Shown here one piece after another: positions 44,399 through 56,796 of a stretch of DNA of 64,000 nt. The stretch covers positions 1,736,001 to 1,800,000 of the forward strand of contig JAXQJY010000032.1 of assembly GCA_037042185.1 (NCBI GenBank), written 5' to 3'. The translations under genes and the position numbers were made by a program. The stretch's first letter is position 1, and every line of letters begins with the position of its first letter. The notes below the pieces were generated by a model. It was not told where the DNA came from. It ran no database searches and saw only the letters and a list, made by a program, of their open reading frames with translations. Origin of the DNA: Sordariomycetes sp. S80-01Y. Its lineage: Eukaryota > Ascomycota > Sordariomycetes.

Positions 44399-45121
44399 CC
44401 GGGACCTTCCGCCCCCCTGCGGGTTCTCCCCAGGAAGCACAACAACACCCACGATACACACACACCTTGTATATACATCGAGCACAAACCGGCGCTTCTG
44501 GTACAGACTATACACTCAAAAGACATGGACTAGGCGAGGGATCACGTAGGAATCACTGCATTTTGGCGAGGGAAAGCATCTATTTGGCGCCGAGCGGGAA
44601 CTTCAATCGAGCATTTGCATTTTCGAGGAGCATCACACGGATAGAATCAGGGCAACGCTGTCGAAGCGCTTTGTATGGGAGCATAGGATTTGATAGCAGG
44701 CGGCCAGCACGAGACACCGTCATACTTAATGAGCAAGACGTGAACATCAACATAATGAACTCACTCAAGTGACGCGTGGGGGGTGTAAAAACGTAATGTT
44801 TTGTATGTCGAGGTTGGAGATGCTGATCTATTTCACTTCCACCATCCGCCGTGTTTCCGCCCCTGTATCCCAATCACGGCGCCTCTAGTCCAATCCTCGG
44901 TAAGGGTGTTTGCTTAAGGAGACAAAGCTGGCAGAGTGAGGCCTCTGAGCCGGATCGAACAAGCCCCTCTCTGGGAACGCCACCCTCCTGGCTGCATCAT
45001 CTATCATGCCTCTACGCAGCATCCAGATGTGAATCTCTTCCTCGTGTAACGCATATAAATGGTGAAACGTAAAGCAATGATTGAAAGCCACGTATTCCTG
45101 CAGAGACATGATCCGAGTAAC
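44399..45121. other. Intergenic region between convergent Crh and TOP1 genes
   Basis: 723 bp made of the two 3' flanks. A tRNA-like GTTCGATCC string on the minus strand near 44955 has no matching arms, so no RNA gene is called. Confidence 0.55.
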
Positions 45122-48100
45122 TTAGAAAGTCCAGTCGTCCTCGTCCTCGACGGTCTTGATAGCCCAGCGGAACTTGTCTCGCAGGGTTTTCGAAAAGAAC
45201 TTCTCAATCGGCACATCGAATTTCTTGGCGAAAACAACTGTGAGGCGCGGATCGATGTAGTTCTGTCCTTTTTGTCAGTATGGATGTGCACGAGACAAGA
45301 TATCATCGAGGGACTTACGATCTTGGATGTACCCAGGGCAACCTCCTTGTTGCCCTCCCGGTCCTCCATCTGCGCCTTGTGGTTCTCGATTCTCTTCTCG
45401 AGAGCCTCAATCTTCTTGTGCAGACCTTCGACCGTGTCGCGGGGCCCAGCTTCGACCTTGTTCGTCTTGTTCTCCTTTTTATACATGGTCTCCATCTCCT
45501 TCAGCACCTTGAGTCGCTCCTTGAGCTCCGAGTTGCCCAACGGCTTCTCCTTATCAGCCTTGCGCTTCTCGTTGTCCTTCTCGAACTTCTTCTCGATCTT
45601 CGTGCGTTGCTCCTCGATCAAGGCTTTTTGATGTTCCTCAATCCACTCCTGGTCAAGGTCTTCCGGAAGTTCGAAGTACGCCGCGCCCTTCTTTTTCTTC
45701 TGGGTGGCATCGAGATCAAGAATCTGCTTCTTGTGGCGCCAGATCTGGTAGTGGAGGCCTTTCAACTGTGACATAGGTTAGCTCGGCTTCGAACAGTGGG
45801 TGCACCCGAAGAACATACCTTGTCCGCAAGCTTCTGCATCTGGGTTTCGTGTGCAGCGCCAACGGACCGCTTGTGGTTACAGAGAATAGCCACTGTACGG
45901 TTAGCGGCGTTGTACAGCTGTGCCTTCTGTACAGGAGTTCCATGAAGGGCGATTTTGTTATTCTCGAGCTTCTTGAGTTCCTGCTGCATCGTCCAGGAGG
46001 CGTTGTAGGTACGGAATACCTTGGCCGTCAAGCCAGGCATGTAATTGTTCAAGTGCTTGTTCAGTTGGGCAGTCTAGGAGATATGTCAGCATATGTCCTG
46101 GCAAGCAGGTTGTGATACTTACTGTAAGGCGATCGAAGATATCGTCGCCAGGTCCCTTCGGCGCCTTCTTGAAAAGCTTCAAGTTCTTGAAGACCTGAGG
46201 ATCGACCTCGGAGGTTTCGTGATACCGGATACTGTCTTTACCTAAGAAGTCGAACGTCACCTTGTTCGGGGGCTCAAGGCTGATGTGTTCGTACTTCAAA
46301 GAACAGCAGCCGACGGTTTCGGCCTCGTTTTCGGCGTCCTTCTCGTTGCCAGCTCTCAGCGCAAGCTTGTCAATGAGGTACATGGCGGTCGCTCGTTGAC
46401 GATCGGCCATCTGCTGATCCTTCATCTCCTTCTCGTAATCTTTGCGAATCCTGGCGATGTGCTTCTTGAGTTCTCTGGCCTTCTCGAACTTGTTAAAGTC
46501 GCTCTGTCCCTTGACGTCGCTTGCAGCGTTCAACATGACGTATTTGTAGGAGCCGTTCACGTTCTCCGTCCACATGGCTAACCATGTGGCCTTGTTGTCG
46601 TGCTGGACCGCTTTCCACTTATGACCTGGCGGGGGCGTAGGAACCTTGGCATCCTTGCCACAGTTGATAGTGATATCCTCTGCGTAAACACGAGTCTTGA
46701 CCTTACCCATTTTCGGGTGATCACCGCGGCCGCGGAAGAGACCTGGAGGTTCGACTCGGAAGTTGCCAACCTTCTGCTTGCGACCGTCCCAGAGACAATA
46801 GGCATACGGAGCCTCGAGCTCGTCCTTCTCCTTCTTCTTTGCCTCGCGCTCTTCTTTCGAGAGGTTCTTGGTCTTCTTTGCCTCCGTCGCAGCGACCCAG
46901 TAGTCAAGCATCTTTGAGAAGTCACACTTTTCAAGACTTTTGATGGTCACCTTGTTTCCCTCCGAGTCCCAAGCGCCGTACTTCTTGAGATATTCCTTCC
47001 AGTCGTTAAAGAAGTTGTTGCGGAATACTTCCTTTTCAGTGTAGCCCTGCGTGGAGTTCGCTTCGGTTGCCAACATGGCTACCCAGAAGGTTGCTACCTC
47101 TTCGGCCTCCTTGGAAAGCGTGATGGGCTTTCCTTCGTAGTAGAGTTTCACGTTCTTCGGCAGTGGCTCGTACTCAGGAGCGAAGATGACACCGTTGTGC
47201 TCGAGGGTATCCCATTTGGTGCCGTCCAGGCGCTTTGGGGCGTTCCACCACTGGTGTTCGTCATCATCTTCCTCTTGCTTGACCTCCTTCTTTTTACCCT
47301 TGGCAGGAGGAGCAGACTTGCTCTTCTCCTTCTTGACTGCGGCCTTGGACTTCTTGGAGATCGGAGCGTCGGAGTCGGACTCTTCCTTCTTGACGCCATT
47401 TGACTTGCGCTTCGCACCACTAGTAGACGGTCGCTTAGCCTTTGCTATCGGCTGGTCGTCATCGGATGACTCGTCCTTCACGGCCTTCTTGGCTTTGGCT
47501 CTCGCTTCTCTCGCTTCCCTTGCATTGATCGCCTTGGCCTCCTTCTCGGCCGCCTTTTCTATCGAGGCCTTCTCCTTTGCGAGCTTGACGCCCAGCGGCG
47601 TCTCGCTGTCTGAAGACTCGAGAATGTCTGTCTCCTTGTAAGATGGAGGAAGCTTCCTCCCGCGGCTTATTGGGGCGTCGTCCGAGTCCGAGTCGTTCTC
47701 AGGCTTGACGATGGTCTTCTTGCGCTTAGCCTGTTTATGGGTGTCAGAGTGCCAACGTCGTGAGCTTACTCGCCGTGACTTACCAAAGGCTCGTCACCAT
47801 CGCTGTCGGAAACATCCTTGTACGCAGGCTTGGAGATTGAGGTCCGCGACTTTCTCTTGTGGCCGTTGGTGGCGGGCTCGTCAACGTCCATGTCTTCCAC
47901 GGGGCCATTGCGTATCGACAGACCCGCTCGCTCGCCGGCGTCTTTGGGCATTGCGCGGTCGAGCGCTTGGTCTTCGGCGCGGGATACTGTCGGTGCGGAA
48001 ACTAAGGCGTTAGATTAGCCCTGACCAGAAGGAAGATTGTCCAAGCCAGGGTAGTGGGAATTGCTGTTGCCGTGTCCGGAGAGCGCCATAATCATGGTGT

Positions 48101-48320
48101 AGGGCGCAACGGTGTGCGGCGTCAGGCGCTCGTCAAAGCTCGCGAACGTGGAACGCGTCTGCCCGCAGAGGAGCTCCGACCAACGTAACCACCCGCAAGC
48201 CTGCCTCAAGATCGAACCCCAGTACCCCAATGACAAAACAAAAACAAAAACAAAAGTCCACTTACCATGCCCGTTAGCCTTCGCCAGAGGCCGATCGTCA
48301 TCTGAGCTGAAAGAACTCAT
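45122..48320 (-). CDS. TOP1: DNA topoisomerase I (type IB)
   Basis: Six minus-strand exons: 48320-48266, 48001-47784, 47730-46123, 46073-45819, 45765-45319 and 45262-45122, giving 907 aa. The N-terminal ~250 residues are Lys/Ser/Asp-rich with several casein-kinase-like SDSD patches and nuclear signals. The core domain begins near [23 protein letters not shown] and includes the DNA-clamping [16 protein letters not shown] segment. A coiled-coil linker lies in exon 5. The last exon carries the active-site Tyr863 in the context [12 protein letters not shown], split by the final intron just before the NY. The enzyme relaxes supercoils through a 3'-phosphotyrosine intermediate in the nucleus. Intron 1 (264 nt) is longer than the others and contains a CAAAAA-type repeat at about 48233-48256; its acceptor has a second in-frame option 15 nt downstream. 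TOP1 and ATP3 diverge from a 571-bp promoter. Confidence 0.94.
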
Positions 48321-48891
48321 GTTGGATGTCGGGTAGTTGCAGCGCTGGCAAGAGGACAATGGGAGGTAGAATGACGTTGAACGGGTGACAGAGAGGCTTA
48401 AAGGTGGGCGCAATCCGAGATTGAAAGGCCGGTTGAAGAAGAGGTGGCGGGACCACCTCGTTGAAACCAATCTGAAGGGGTGAATTTGGGCGTGATGCGG
48501 TACGGAAAGGCGTCAGCGCAAGAGAAAGGCAAGAAAAGAAGAAGTAGAAAAGTCTGGAATGCCTCTCAAGTCGAGAGAAACGGGTGAGGCTTCTCTGAGG
48601 GAGCGGCGCGAACTTCCGAGGGAAGGTACGTACCTCCGTTGCGATTCACCTCAGGCCGCACACGGGCAGCCAGTGGTAGCGCCCCGCTGCTCCTCCGCAC
48701 GTGACCCTACGAAGCGGAGCTCTGCGGTTCCGGGAATTTACCGGGCAAAATGGCAACCTGAGGAAAACCACCTCAGCGACCGGCAGAGCCATCCATACCT
48801 CATCTACGTAACGCTCCAATTCAATTGATCATCGCAGGTCAATTGAGCCACCGTTGGCAGAGGCTCTCTTTCCCTCTCTCCATTCGACAAG
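48321..48891. promoter_or_regulatory. Divergent promoter of TOP1 and ATP3
   Basis: 571 bp between the two start codons. A CACGTG E-box lies at 48698-48703, about 190 bp from the ATP3 start and 380 bp from that of TOP1. The last ~70 bp before ATP3 are CT-rich (ctctctttccctctctcc). No other gene is present. Confidence 0.6.
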
Positions 48892-50053
48892 ATGTTGTCT
48901 CGCACAGCCCGTCCCGCCGCCCGCCTTGCGGCTGCAGTTCCCTCTCGGTAAGTCGACCAGGTTTTGATTGCCGGGACCGCGAACTCCATGCGACCGAACA
49001 ACGACGACGACGCCGACGACGGTACAATGGATAAAGCACCTACGAAGGTCAATCTAAATCGATGGGTTCAATGCTGATACGCTGTTTCCTAGGGTTGCTG
49101 CTCCCGCCAGCGGTGCTGCCGGCTACGCGACGCTCCGAGAAATCGAGGGCCGCCTGAAGTCCATGAACAACATGAAGAAGATCACCAACACCATGAAGGT
49201 CGTCGCTTCCACCAAGCTCACTCGCGCGCAAAGGGCCATGGACGACTCCCGCAAGTACGGTGAGACCGCCCAGGAGGTCTTCGAGGCCGCCGAGACCAAT
49301 GTCCCGGAGTCCGAGGAGAAGAAGTCCCTCATCATCGTCTGCTCGTCCGACCGTGGTCTTTGCGGTGGTATTCACTCTGGTCTGTCCCGCCGCATCCGCC
49401 GTCTCTTTGCCGAGCAGGGCTCCTCGGACCTGGTCATCATCGGCGAGAAGTGCCGTGCCCAGCTGTCGAGGTCCAACCCCAAGGACATCCAGCTCACCTT
49501 CTCTGGCATTGGCCGCAACGTTCCCACTTTCGCCGACGCCCAGGCCATCGCCGACCAGATCTCTCTTCTCCCCACCGAGTACTCCGACGTCAAGATCCTC
49601 TACAACAAGTTCATCAACGCCCAGAGCTACGAGGCTAGCTTCCTTGAGGCATTTTCCGAGGAGGCCATCACCCAGTCTCGTAAGTTGGACCAGATCCAGG
49701 TAGCTCACAAACTTGTCTGACGATAAATTTAGCCAACTTCTCCGCCTTCGAGGTCGAGGAGGAGTCTCTCGGTAACCTCCAGGAGTACTCCCTCGCTAAC
49801 ACCCTCTTCTGGGCTCTCGCTGAGGGCCACGCTTGCGAAATGTCTTCCCGTCGCAATGCCATGGACGTACGTAACCACCTTGATTTCGGGACATTCCCAG
49901 AGCATTTCACTGACTAAGTTGTAGAATGCCACCAAGAACGCTGGTGAGATGATCGGCAAGCTCCAGATCCAGTACAACCGCACCCGTCAAGCCGTCATTA
50001 CTGGCGAGCTGGTCGAGATTATCACTGGTGCCACCGCTTCCGCGGACATGTAA
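48892..50053 (+). CDS. ATP3: Mitochondrial F1 ATP synthase subunit gamma
   Basis: Four exons (48892-48947, 49093-49679, 49733-49866, 49925-50053; introns 145, 53 and 58 nt) encode 301 aa, the normal size. The first exon gives an Arg/Ala-rich mitochondrial presequence ([19 protein letters not shown]). The mature protein starts near [20 protein letters not shown], the N-terminal helix of the central stalk, and shows the family segments [28 protein letters not shown] and, at the C-terminus, [20 protein letters not shown] followed by [17 protein letters not shown]. Gamma is the rotor shaft that couples the c-ring to the catalytic beta subunits. All junctions keep frame. A long antisense frame over exon 2 is a codon-bias shadow. 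Confidence 0.95.
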
Positions 50054-50535
50054 AGAGGTGGACGTTGTTGCTTCCAGCGAGGAATAGAAACCCTTCCCTT
50101 TGTATCAAAGCCAACGGTTGCCCATAGTGGTTGCCTCATGTATCAGAGACCCAATATATTCCCTAGTAGACCATTGTGTCTCTTTTAACCTTGGACGTCA
50201 TCAAAGTGGCTCTTCTGAGATGAACAGTGCTGCGCCATCCCGTACCTCGTACGAACAGACGTAGGTCACGAGGCTGATTGCACAAGATGGGCAGTGGCTG
50301 CGGAAGCAGAGGCTGCGGAAGCAGAGCAATCAGTTCAAACATTCAATCATTCAAACCCCAGTGGCCGACGCCTAATGCTACAACAATAAGTGACCCTTTA
50401 AAGGCAATCCTGGATGCTCCTGATCCCCTTAAATCCATGCAATCCGCCGACTCCAGCGCAGTGAACCGTGCACCAGCATCGGGATAACCTGTTAATGTAA
50501 TACGCCCCAGCTCCCTGTTCGACTTCAAGTCTCAA
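50054..50535. other. Intergenic region between convergent ATP3 and LSD1 genes
   Basis: 482 bp of 3' flanks. It has two perfect tandem copies of a 15-bp unit (GGCTGCGGAAGCAGA) at 50296-50325. Nothing else is seen. Confidence 0.6.
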
Positions 50536-53500
50536 TTACTCCGCGTAGCTCATTGGCTTCGCACGACGAGGTTTGTTCGGTGTTTCAGCCTCATCCGGCC
50601 CAGGAACACTAGGGTGCTCTTGTTCATACTTTGACCTCAGGACGATCGCGTCCATGTCCCATTTCTCCAGTGCCTCGGTGTAATCTTGCATAGCCTTTGC
50701 GTGAGCTGCCTTATTCTCGGCCGCTTCATCCTCGAACGGCTTGCGTTCTTCCGGGGATGCTGCCTTCCACATCTTGGACGTTTCTACTCTCACTTCGTTT
50801 GGCATATGTTTGCTCTTGCTCGATTTGCGGTTTTCTTCGCAGCGTTTCTTGGCTTCGTCGAACTTGACCTTGCTGTACAGAATGTATGCATTAGTCGCAA
50901 CCTTAGCAGGCTGCACGGGTCGCTCGCCAATCTTGGACCGGATGTGTTCCAGAACCTCGTGCTCGTAAGCCTCCAGACGTGCCTGCCGAGGATCGTGGGC
51001 TGCCTTCTTCCGCTTTTGCAGCAGAAGAGAATCCTTTGGTAGGACAAGGGGTACTGGGATCTCGATGGGACCGAGCATCGCCTCGATGACCTCGGAGGCA
51101 GCTTTTAATCCCGACATGTACGCCCCGTGAACAGTGGCCGGGTAGTCGCGCATAGTGTGCTCGCCCGCAAAGAAGAGATTGCCAACGGACCGCGCCATGA
51201 CATCGTAATCGTCGGGCTGCATGGCGGGGCCGGCAGAAGAGTAGCTACCTCTGGCGAAGCGATCTGAGCTCCATCTCGTAACAACGGCCTCAACAGGGTG
51301 AGGGACGTCTTTCCCAAAAATTCCCCGGAGAATTCTGGTTGCTTCGGCGACCAGGTCATCATTCGTAGCCATCTCGGCTTCGTACGCGGCCTCGCCAGCC
51401 ATCAGCCCGATCAAGCAGGGCAGACCAGTCGTGTTGGTAACGTTGAACCACTGGAACAACCGGCCGCGATTGGCGCGATAGTCACCTTGACTCGTGCTGT
51501 GGCGATTTGGAGGTTCTTTCAAGGATCCAAAGATATCTCGGGTTGGATCCCAGAAAATCTCGTCGTAAACGAGGACTACCTTGTTCAGAACGCCGAAGCC
51601 TAGTCGGTCAATGGCTCCTTGCTTCCAAACCGGCAGCGGGGGCTCAAAGGCCAGAGTGTTTTGTTTCAGCACTCCGAGCGGTGCTGTGCAGACAACCGTA
51701 TCTGCTTCTACAGTCCTGCCATCCTCGCATTCTATTTCGGCTGACCCCTCGGTATCCACGCCGTTATAGCGGATCGTCTTGACGGGAAATTGCTTCATAA
51801 TATTCAGAGGACTTGGACATTGGAGCAAACCTCGCGCCATTCCCTGATAGCCGCCGACAATCATTGTATGCACCCCTTCCCACTCCATGCCTGCATCGAT
51901 GTCCCACAAGGTCAGGCTCAGGTGGTGCAAAGGTGAAGCATTCGCATACTCGAGGTTCGCCGTGTGCCAGTTGAAGAGGCGATGCTCTAGCGGGCTAAGA
52001 TCAACGAGCTGCTTATACTGAGTGACTGCACTTTCGAGAACAGAGCCCATCGTGGCGCCCTCCGCGGTAGTAGCAGCGTGAAGGTCAAAGGTGTCATTCT
52101 GCTCAGCGCCGGGTTTGAGCTTCCAGCCCATGGATTTGAGCTCTTCGAAAGCTTTGGTTGTAGCTACCACGCCTGGCTCAGTGTGCACGCGGCCTGTTGC
52201 CTTGTCTGTCGATACCGGGACCATGTCCACCTTCTTCGGCACACTTTGTTGAGCCACCGACAGTGCGTTGGGTAAGGCGGCTGCGGCTTGCTCTGCGGCC
52301 ATTATTGTTTTGCTACCATCCCCCTGGCTGTCACGCCCTTCGCTGATGAGATCTGGATTGCCCTCAATGAGCTTCGTTGGTTGCAGCTTGTGCTTGAACT
52401 CGCCCACCCTTTTGAGACAATGCTCATAGAGCTTTTGCACCAATTCGTCTTTCACTTTATCCACTGGCTTCCCGTTGGAATCGTAAAAGGTGGTTTCTGG
52501 TTCCAAGGCGTAATACGCCATGCCGAGCTGGGCTCGAATCAGAATGTTGATTGGATTGCCTCTGTCAAAACCCGTGATGATCATGCCGCCCATCTCTGCT
52601 GTATGTCGTCGGCCGGTAAAGTCGGGGTTCGGCTGCTTCGGCTTCGTCTTGAATTCGCGAGAGTATACTCTGCCACCGATACGGTTTCGCCCTTCAATGA
52701 GTACTACCTTGGGTGTTTCTTCTCCTCGGTCGCGGAACCGGTCAGCGTATTGCGTGAAGAGATTTTCAAGTTGCCTGGCGCAAGAAAGCCCTGAGACGCC
52801 AGCGCCGATGACCGCAACTGTCTTTTGCCTCCTTGATGGCGGGCCTTCCCAGCTGCTGCTGCTCTTAGACTCGGTGATCTTGACGCATCCGTGATTGATA
52901 TATCCCTTACGAACCAACCAGTCGTAGCATACACTTGCAGCGTCAAACCAGCGGGCTGTAGCACATCCGATTGCGGCACGCCGTTCGACCGCGACCCACG
53001 GCGATTTCATCCATAAGTAGCAAATGCTATTTCTGATGTTGAGGTATGTCGTGACTTGCTGATGAGAGATATGATGCCGAAACAGGTGATACTCTTCCAC
53101 GTGCAATGCAAATGGATTGAGCGCGCAAGACTCAGCAGCCCATATGCATTCGCCTGCATAATCTGAGGCGGATAAATCATTGGGTATCGACGATTTCGGC
53201 CGAATATTGAAGGCTAGTCGGTCGACGTCGTTTGAGTACGAGGTAGACTGGGTGGTGGTAGGCGTAGTTTGCCCGGCGATGCCATCCCCCGAGGCGTTAG
53301 CTTCGACAGGGGTTGTAGCTTTGCTCGAGATCGATGAGGGCGGCGATGAGATTTCAGAGTCGGAAAGCACTGATAATGACGAGCCAAAAGAGTCGACACC
53401 ACCTTCTCCGTGGATCTCTTGAGTCCCCTCGTCGTCTTGGAGGCCATCCTCGTCACTAATCAGCTCTCGTTAGTATCGAAATAAGAATATTCTTCATTCA

Positions 53501-53878
53501 TGTGTCGGGCCGTGCCCTTTCAAAACATTTGGCTGATGATGTGACTTACCCGCTACTGTCCATGTCCGATGAGCCCCCACCCTCAAACTCTTCGTCCTGA
53601 TTGTGGCTTTGGTCTTCGCCACTGTCAACGTCCATACTGTCAGACCAGGCAGCTACTCCCTGATCCGCTTGTTCAGAATGGCTCGATGCAGAGCTCTGCC
53701 GTGACAAGCCTATAGACGCTCCCTCCATCGGCGAACCTGATGACATCCGGCTCTTGATATGACGGGAGAGAAGAGGACTGGATGTTGACAGAGATCCGTC
53801 CCTTTTGCGTTTCAGATAGTCAGGCCTCCCAATTCCGTACCCATCGACAACATGGCTGGTGAAGCCTCCATCCATCAT
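50536..53878 (-). CDS. lsd1: LSD1/KDM1-type histone demethylase with HMG box
   Basis: Exons 53878-53550 and 53455-50536 (94-nt phase-2 intron) encode 1082 aa from the first Met of exon 1. The order is: acidic, Ser-rich N-terminus; SWIRM domain (about residues 190-280, CALNPFALHVEEYHLF ... VCYDWLVRKGYIN); FAD-dependent amine oxidase domain beginning AVIGAGVSGLSCARQLENL and the IEGRNRIGGRVYS loop, with the catalytic-site Lys in GFGVLNKVVLVYDEIFWD and the C-terminal FAD segment LFFAGEHTMRDYPATVHGAY; and a C-terminal HMG-box (about 955-1040). This SWIRM-AO-HMG layout is that of fungal LSD1 homologues, which remove methyl groups from histone H3 lysines in the nucleus. The upstream end is uncertain: another coding-like stretch in a different frame lies just 5' of Met 53878, so the real N-terminus may be longer. 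Confidence 0.88.
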
Positions 53879-54681
53879 ACCAAGACCTTGGAACGCTCCC
53901 TCAGCCTAGGTGGTGTGATATTGGGCGGTGTATCGAAAGGTCGGCGAGACGGCGTTTCTAAGGATTTCCGCGATGTATCGACGCGAGACTCATTGAATGA
54001 AGACAAACCATCATTCGAGTCTGAGTGTTGGGTGGATCTGCTTAGAGCGCATATCAGTCATGGGGCTCATGGGTCCTCCTCACTCGCCTGAGGATGCAGG
54101 ATATGTATCTAATGGTCACTAACCTCTGATACGACGGCACCAGGGCGGTATCAACGATCAATCCGATGGATGCGCAGGACTTGGGACGAGGAGTCTAATT
54201 AGGAGATTTCGGGAGGTGTTGATTATAGAAGATGAGTTGACGGCGTGATGCATGCGACGGGCATTGTTGGAGCGGGAGCGATGGGAATGCGCTCTAAGAA
54301 TCACGTGCGCGCCAATGTAGCGATTACCTAAATTGGCGGCTCCATTCCCCTCAACTTCAACTCTCTCACTCCATCCCCTCTGCTTGATGGCAGATCCCAA
54401 ATAAATACAGCTTCCGCAGCCGTGCATTCGTCAAACAGTCCGCCAAATCACGCTCAAATCCTGAGCGCAACCCGCGTACGACGCCAACCGCCACACCGCG
54501 AGCTCGTCCGACGCGTTTGCCACAATTCCATACTCGACGATGACTCGACATTAATAGTGTGCGCGTTGAGGGTAATTCACTTCGCAAGTCTGAAAACAGA
54601 CTTTGAATAGTGGCATTGAACTTGCCGAGCGATGGACAAGCCCATTCTCAACACGGGGTATACATAATGGTACAGATTGGC
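53879..54681. other. Region 5' of LSD1 and 3' of VPS33
   Basis: About 800 bp between LSD1 (start at 53878) and VPS33 (stop at 54682), both on the minus strand. The part next to LSD1 (to about 54050) may encode more N-terminal LSD1 sequence. CACGTG is at 54302-54307. No separate gene is seen. Confidence 0.45.
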
Positions 54682-56796
54682 TCAATCCGAGTCATCGGGC
54701 TTGTCCTTCGCATAGGACCCCTTCTCTATGGCCGCGTCCATCATCCTGTTGCCGCTAATGATCGATGTTGTACAGATGACAATATTCCGTCGACCTGTCG
54801 TGGTTAGCTCGAGTGCTTCGCCATCCAGAACCGAGAAACTCACCCTCTTCTTGTTTAGCGATGAAGCGCAACGCCGCGATCTCAGTGAATGTTATCCCTC
54901 CGACGAAGACCACGAAGACCGTCTGGCGATTGCCACTCCCAGAGAGAAGGGCCCGCGCCTTCACAGCTTTGTCCTCGCCTTTTTGATGTTCATAGAACGT
55001 CTGGCCGCGGACATGCTTGACCGCGTCATCGAAGCCATGCCATCCTTGAGAGCCAGCGCTCGATGATACAGCATTGGCGTTGTTCCCCGAGCCGCCTTTA
55101 GTCACGTTCTGGAGATACTGCTTCTGTAGGATGCACTGTACCAGGCGTATCGATAATGGGGCGTAACCGCTGTAAACGTACGCAACGTCGTTTGGATCGT
55201 CTTCTTGCACTTCGTCGACTATTAAACGAAGCTGCTTGCGTAGATACGTGTAGTTGGTTTTCGTCCCGGTCGCATTCGTATTGCCGCCAGCCATGGGGAT
55301 CATACCGGCCAAAGGTGAAGATCTGGACAGGAACAGCTGCAGCTTTTCGAGGTTGTTGAGCGTGAGCAGATGCTGGTGTCCGTAACCTTGGAGGATGAGC
55401 CGCCTGAACTGGTCAAACTCCTTGGGCCGGATGCCGCCAGATATACACGAGTAGACGCATAGCAGGCGAAGGGTCTCTCGTAATGGTGCATCACGCGCTA
55501 CGAGTTCTTCGATCTTTTCGTATTGTGAAGAGGGGTCGGCACCGGCTGCCAGGTTCTGCTGCACTTCAAGCAAGCTCTTGAACTCGTCGGTTCGAGTATG
55601 TTTGATGATCCCCTCTGCCAGACCTGTATGCGTCCTCACACTGGCATTCTCTTGTTGGTACCCTGGAAGCTGGCCTACGAACTCCTTGAGCTCCGCCAGC
55701 GTTTTGGTCTTGTGTTTGCTTTCGTATTCGCTCTGAATTTGCTGTTGCTTCCTTGCGACTTTGTTGAGCAAAGAACCGACAATGGCAAAGTTCGCATCTC
55801 GCAGTTGGTTGTAGAGCTTATCGCTTGAGTCGAGCTGTATTGTTCGTTTCCGGCCTTGAGGGGTTGCGGCGGACGATTGAGCAGGCTGTCCGACAATAGT
55901 GCTGTCGACTTTTGCTTGGTTGTTCTGGATCGTAAAAAGCTCATCGATGAGGCCTTCGTATGTGAGCTGTGTGAGGAGTGGTGTAACAAAGTCGACTTCA
56001 CGGTCGATGATGATGACGCTCTCGTTTGTTGTACTTGGTGTAAGACCAACCCGATTCGTGTCGCTAGATTCGTCGCCAGCCAAAGCCTCCTGTCGCATCC
56101 GTGCAAGTAAATCGGCCACTCGCTTTGCGTTGTCGCCTTTACCGATGATTCGGGGAAAGAGGCCGTGGCTCTGTTGGATCTCCATCAGGGCTTTGGCCAC
56201 CAGGAAATTAGGCGTGACATCTTTCGAGAGATAGAGGTCCTTGAAGGCATCGGTGAGCTCTAGTGACAAAACATCATTCTCCAAGGGGAAGAAGGATAGT
56301 GGAAGCTCTGCCACGTTGACATCGCCCAAGACTCCAGCTTGCTCGAGGAGCTGATCAGATACCAACGTTCGACGCGGTACCCAGAAGATATGAAAGTCGT
56401 GAACGGTCTGACTCTCTCGTCGCACTCGTTTGATCTGAGCGGCTATCCTTTCGGCATGACGTCCACACTCGCCCCTCGCTATGAAGACCAGGTTCCGTTG
56501 ACTCGTGTCGGCATTGTCGTTCTCTAAAACGAAGAACTTATCGACCCCGTACTCCTGCAGGGTCGCGACCTTGACGACGGTCCCAATCGGTCCAACCAGG
56601 CTCTTATCCAGCACAACATTCTTCTTGCCGCGAACCTGCTCACGCGGAAGCAACACGTTAGTGACTCTGGCATCGGGGTTAAGGGTCGTGCTGGTGGGCA
56701 TGGGCCAGCCTTACGTACACCCTCGAGCAGGTAGAGCAGGTCCTTGCGCGCCTTGCTGCGGAACTGTTCGACGCTGAATTCGGTGCGAGGAGCCAT
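54682..56796 (-). CDS. VPS33: Sec1/Munc18-family vacuolar sorting protein Vps33
   Basis: Three minus-strand exons (56796-56719, 56635-54844, 54794-54682; introns 83 and 49 nt) encode 660 aa, close to yeast Vps33 (691). The N-terminus MAPRTEFSVEQFRSKARKDL joins across intron 1 to VRGKKNVVLDKSLVGPIGTV, the Sec1 domain opening, followed by LQEYGVDKFFVLE. Further family segments include VIIIDREVDFVTPLLTQLTYEGLIDELF and, at the C-terminus, VFVGGITFTEIAALRF and RRNIVICTTSIISGNRMM. Vps33 is the SM-protein subunit of the HOPS and CORVET tethering complexes and chaperones SNARE assembly at endosomes and vacuoles. Each splice junction is needed to restore the conserved segments. The FYVE-RING protein at 12-14 kb would act on the same membranes, but the two genes are not adjacent. 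Confidence 0.94.

Noticed and set aside
44930-44990. tRNA-like B-box string on the minus strand
   Set aside because: GTTCGATCC is present, but no A box, anticodon arm or acceptor stem can be formed around it.
49049-49708. 219-codon minus-strand frame
   Set aside because: Antisense shadow of ATP3 exon 2.
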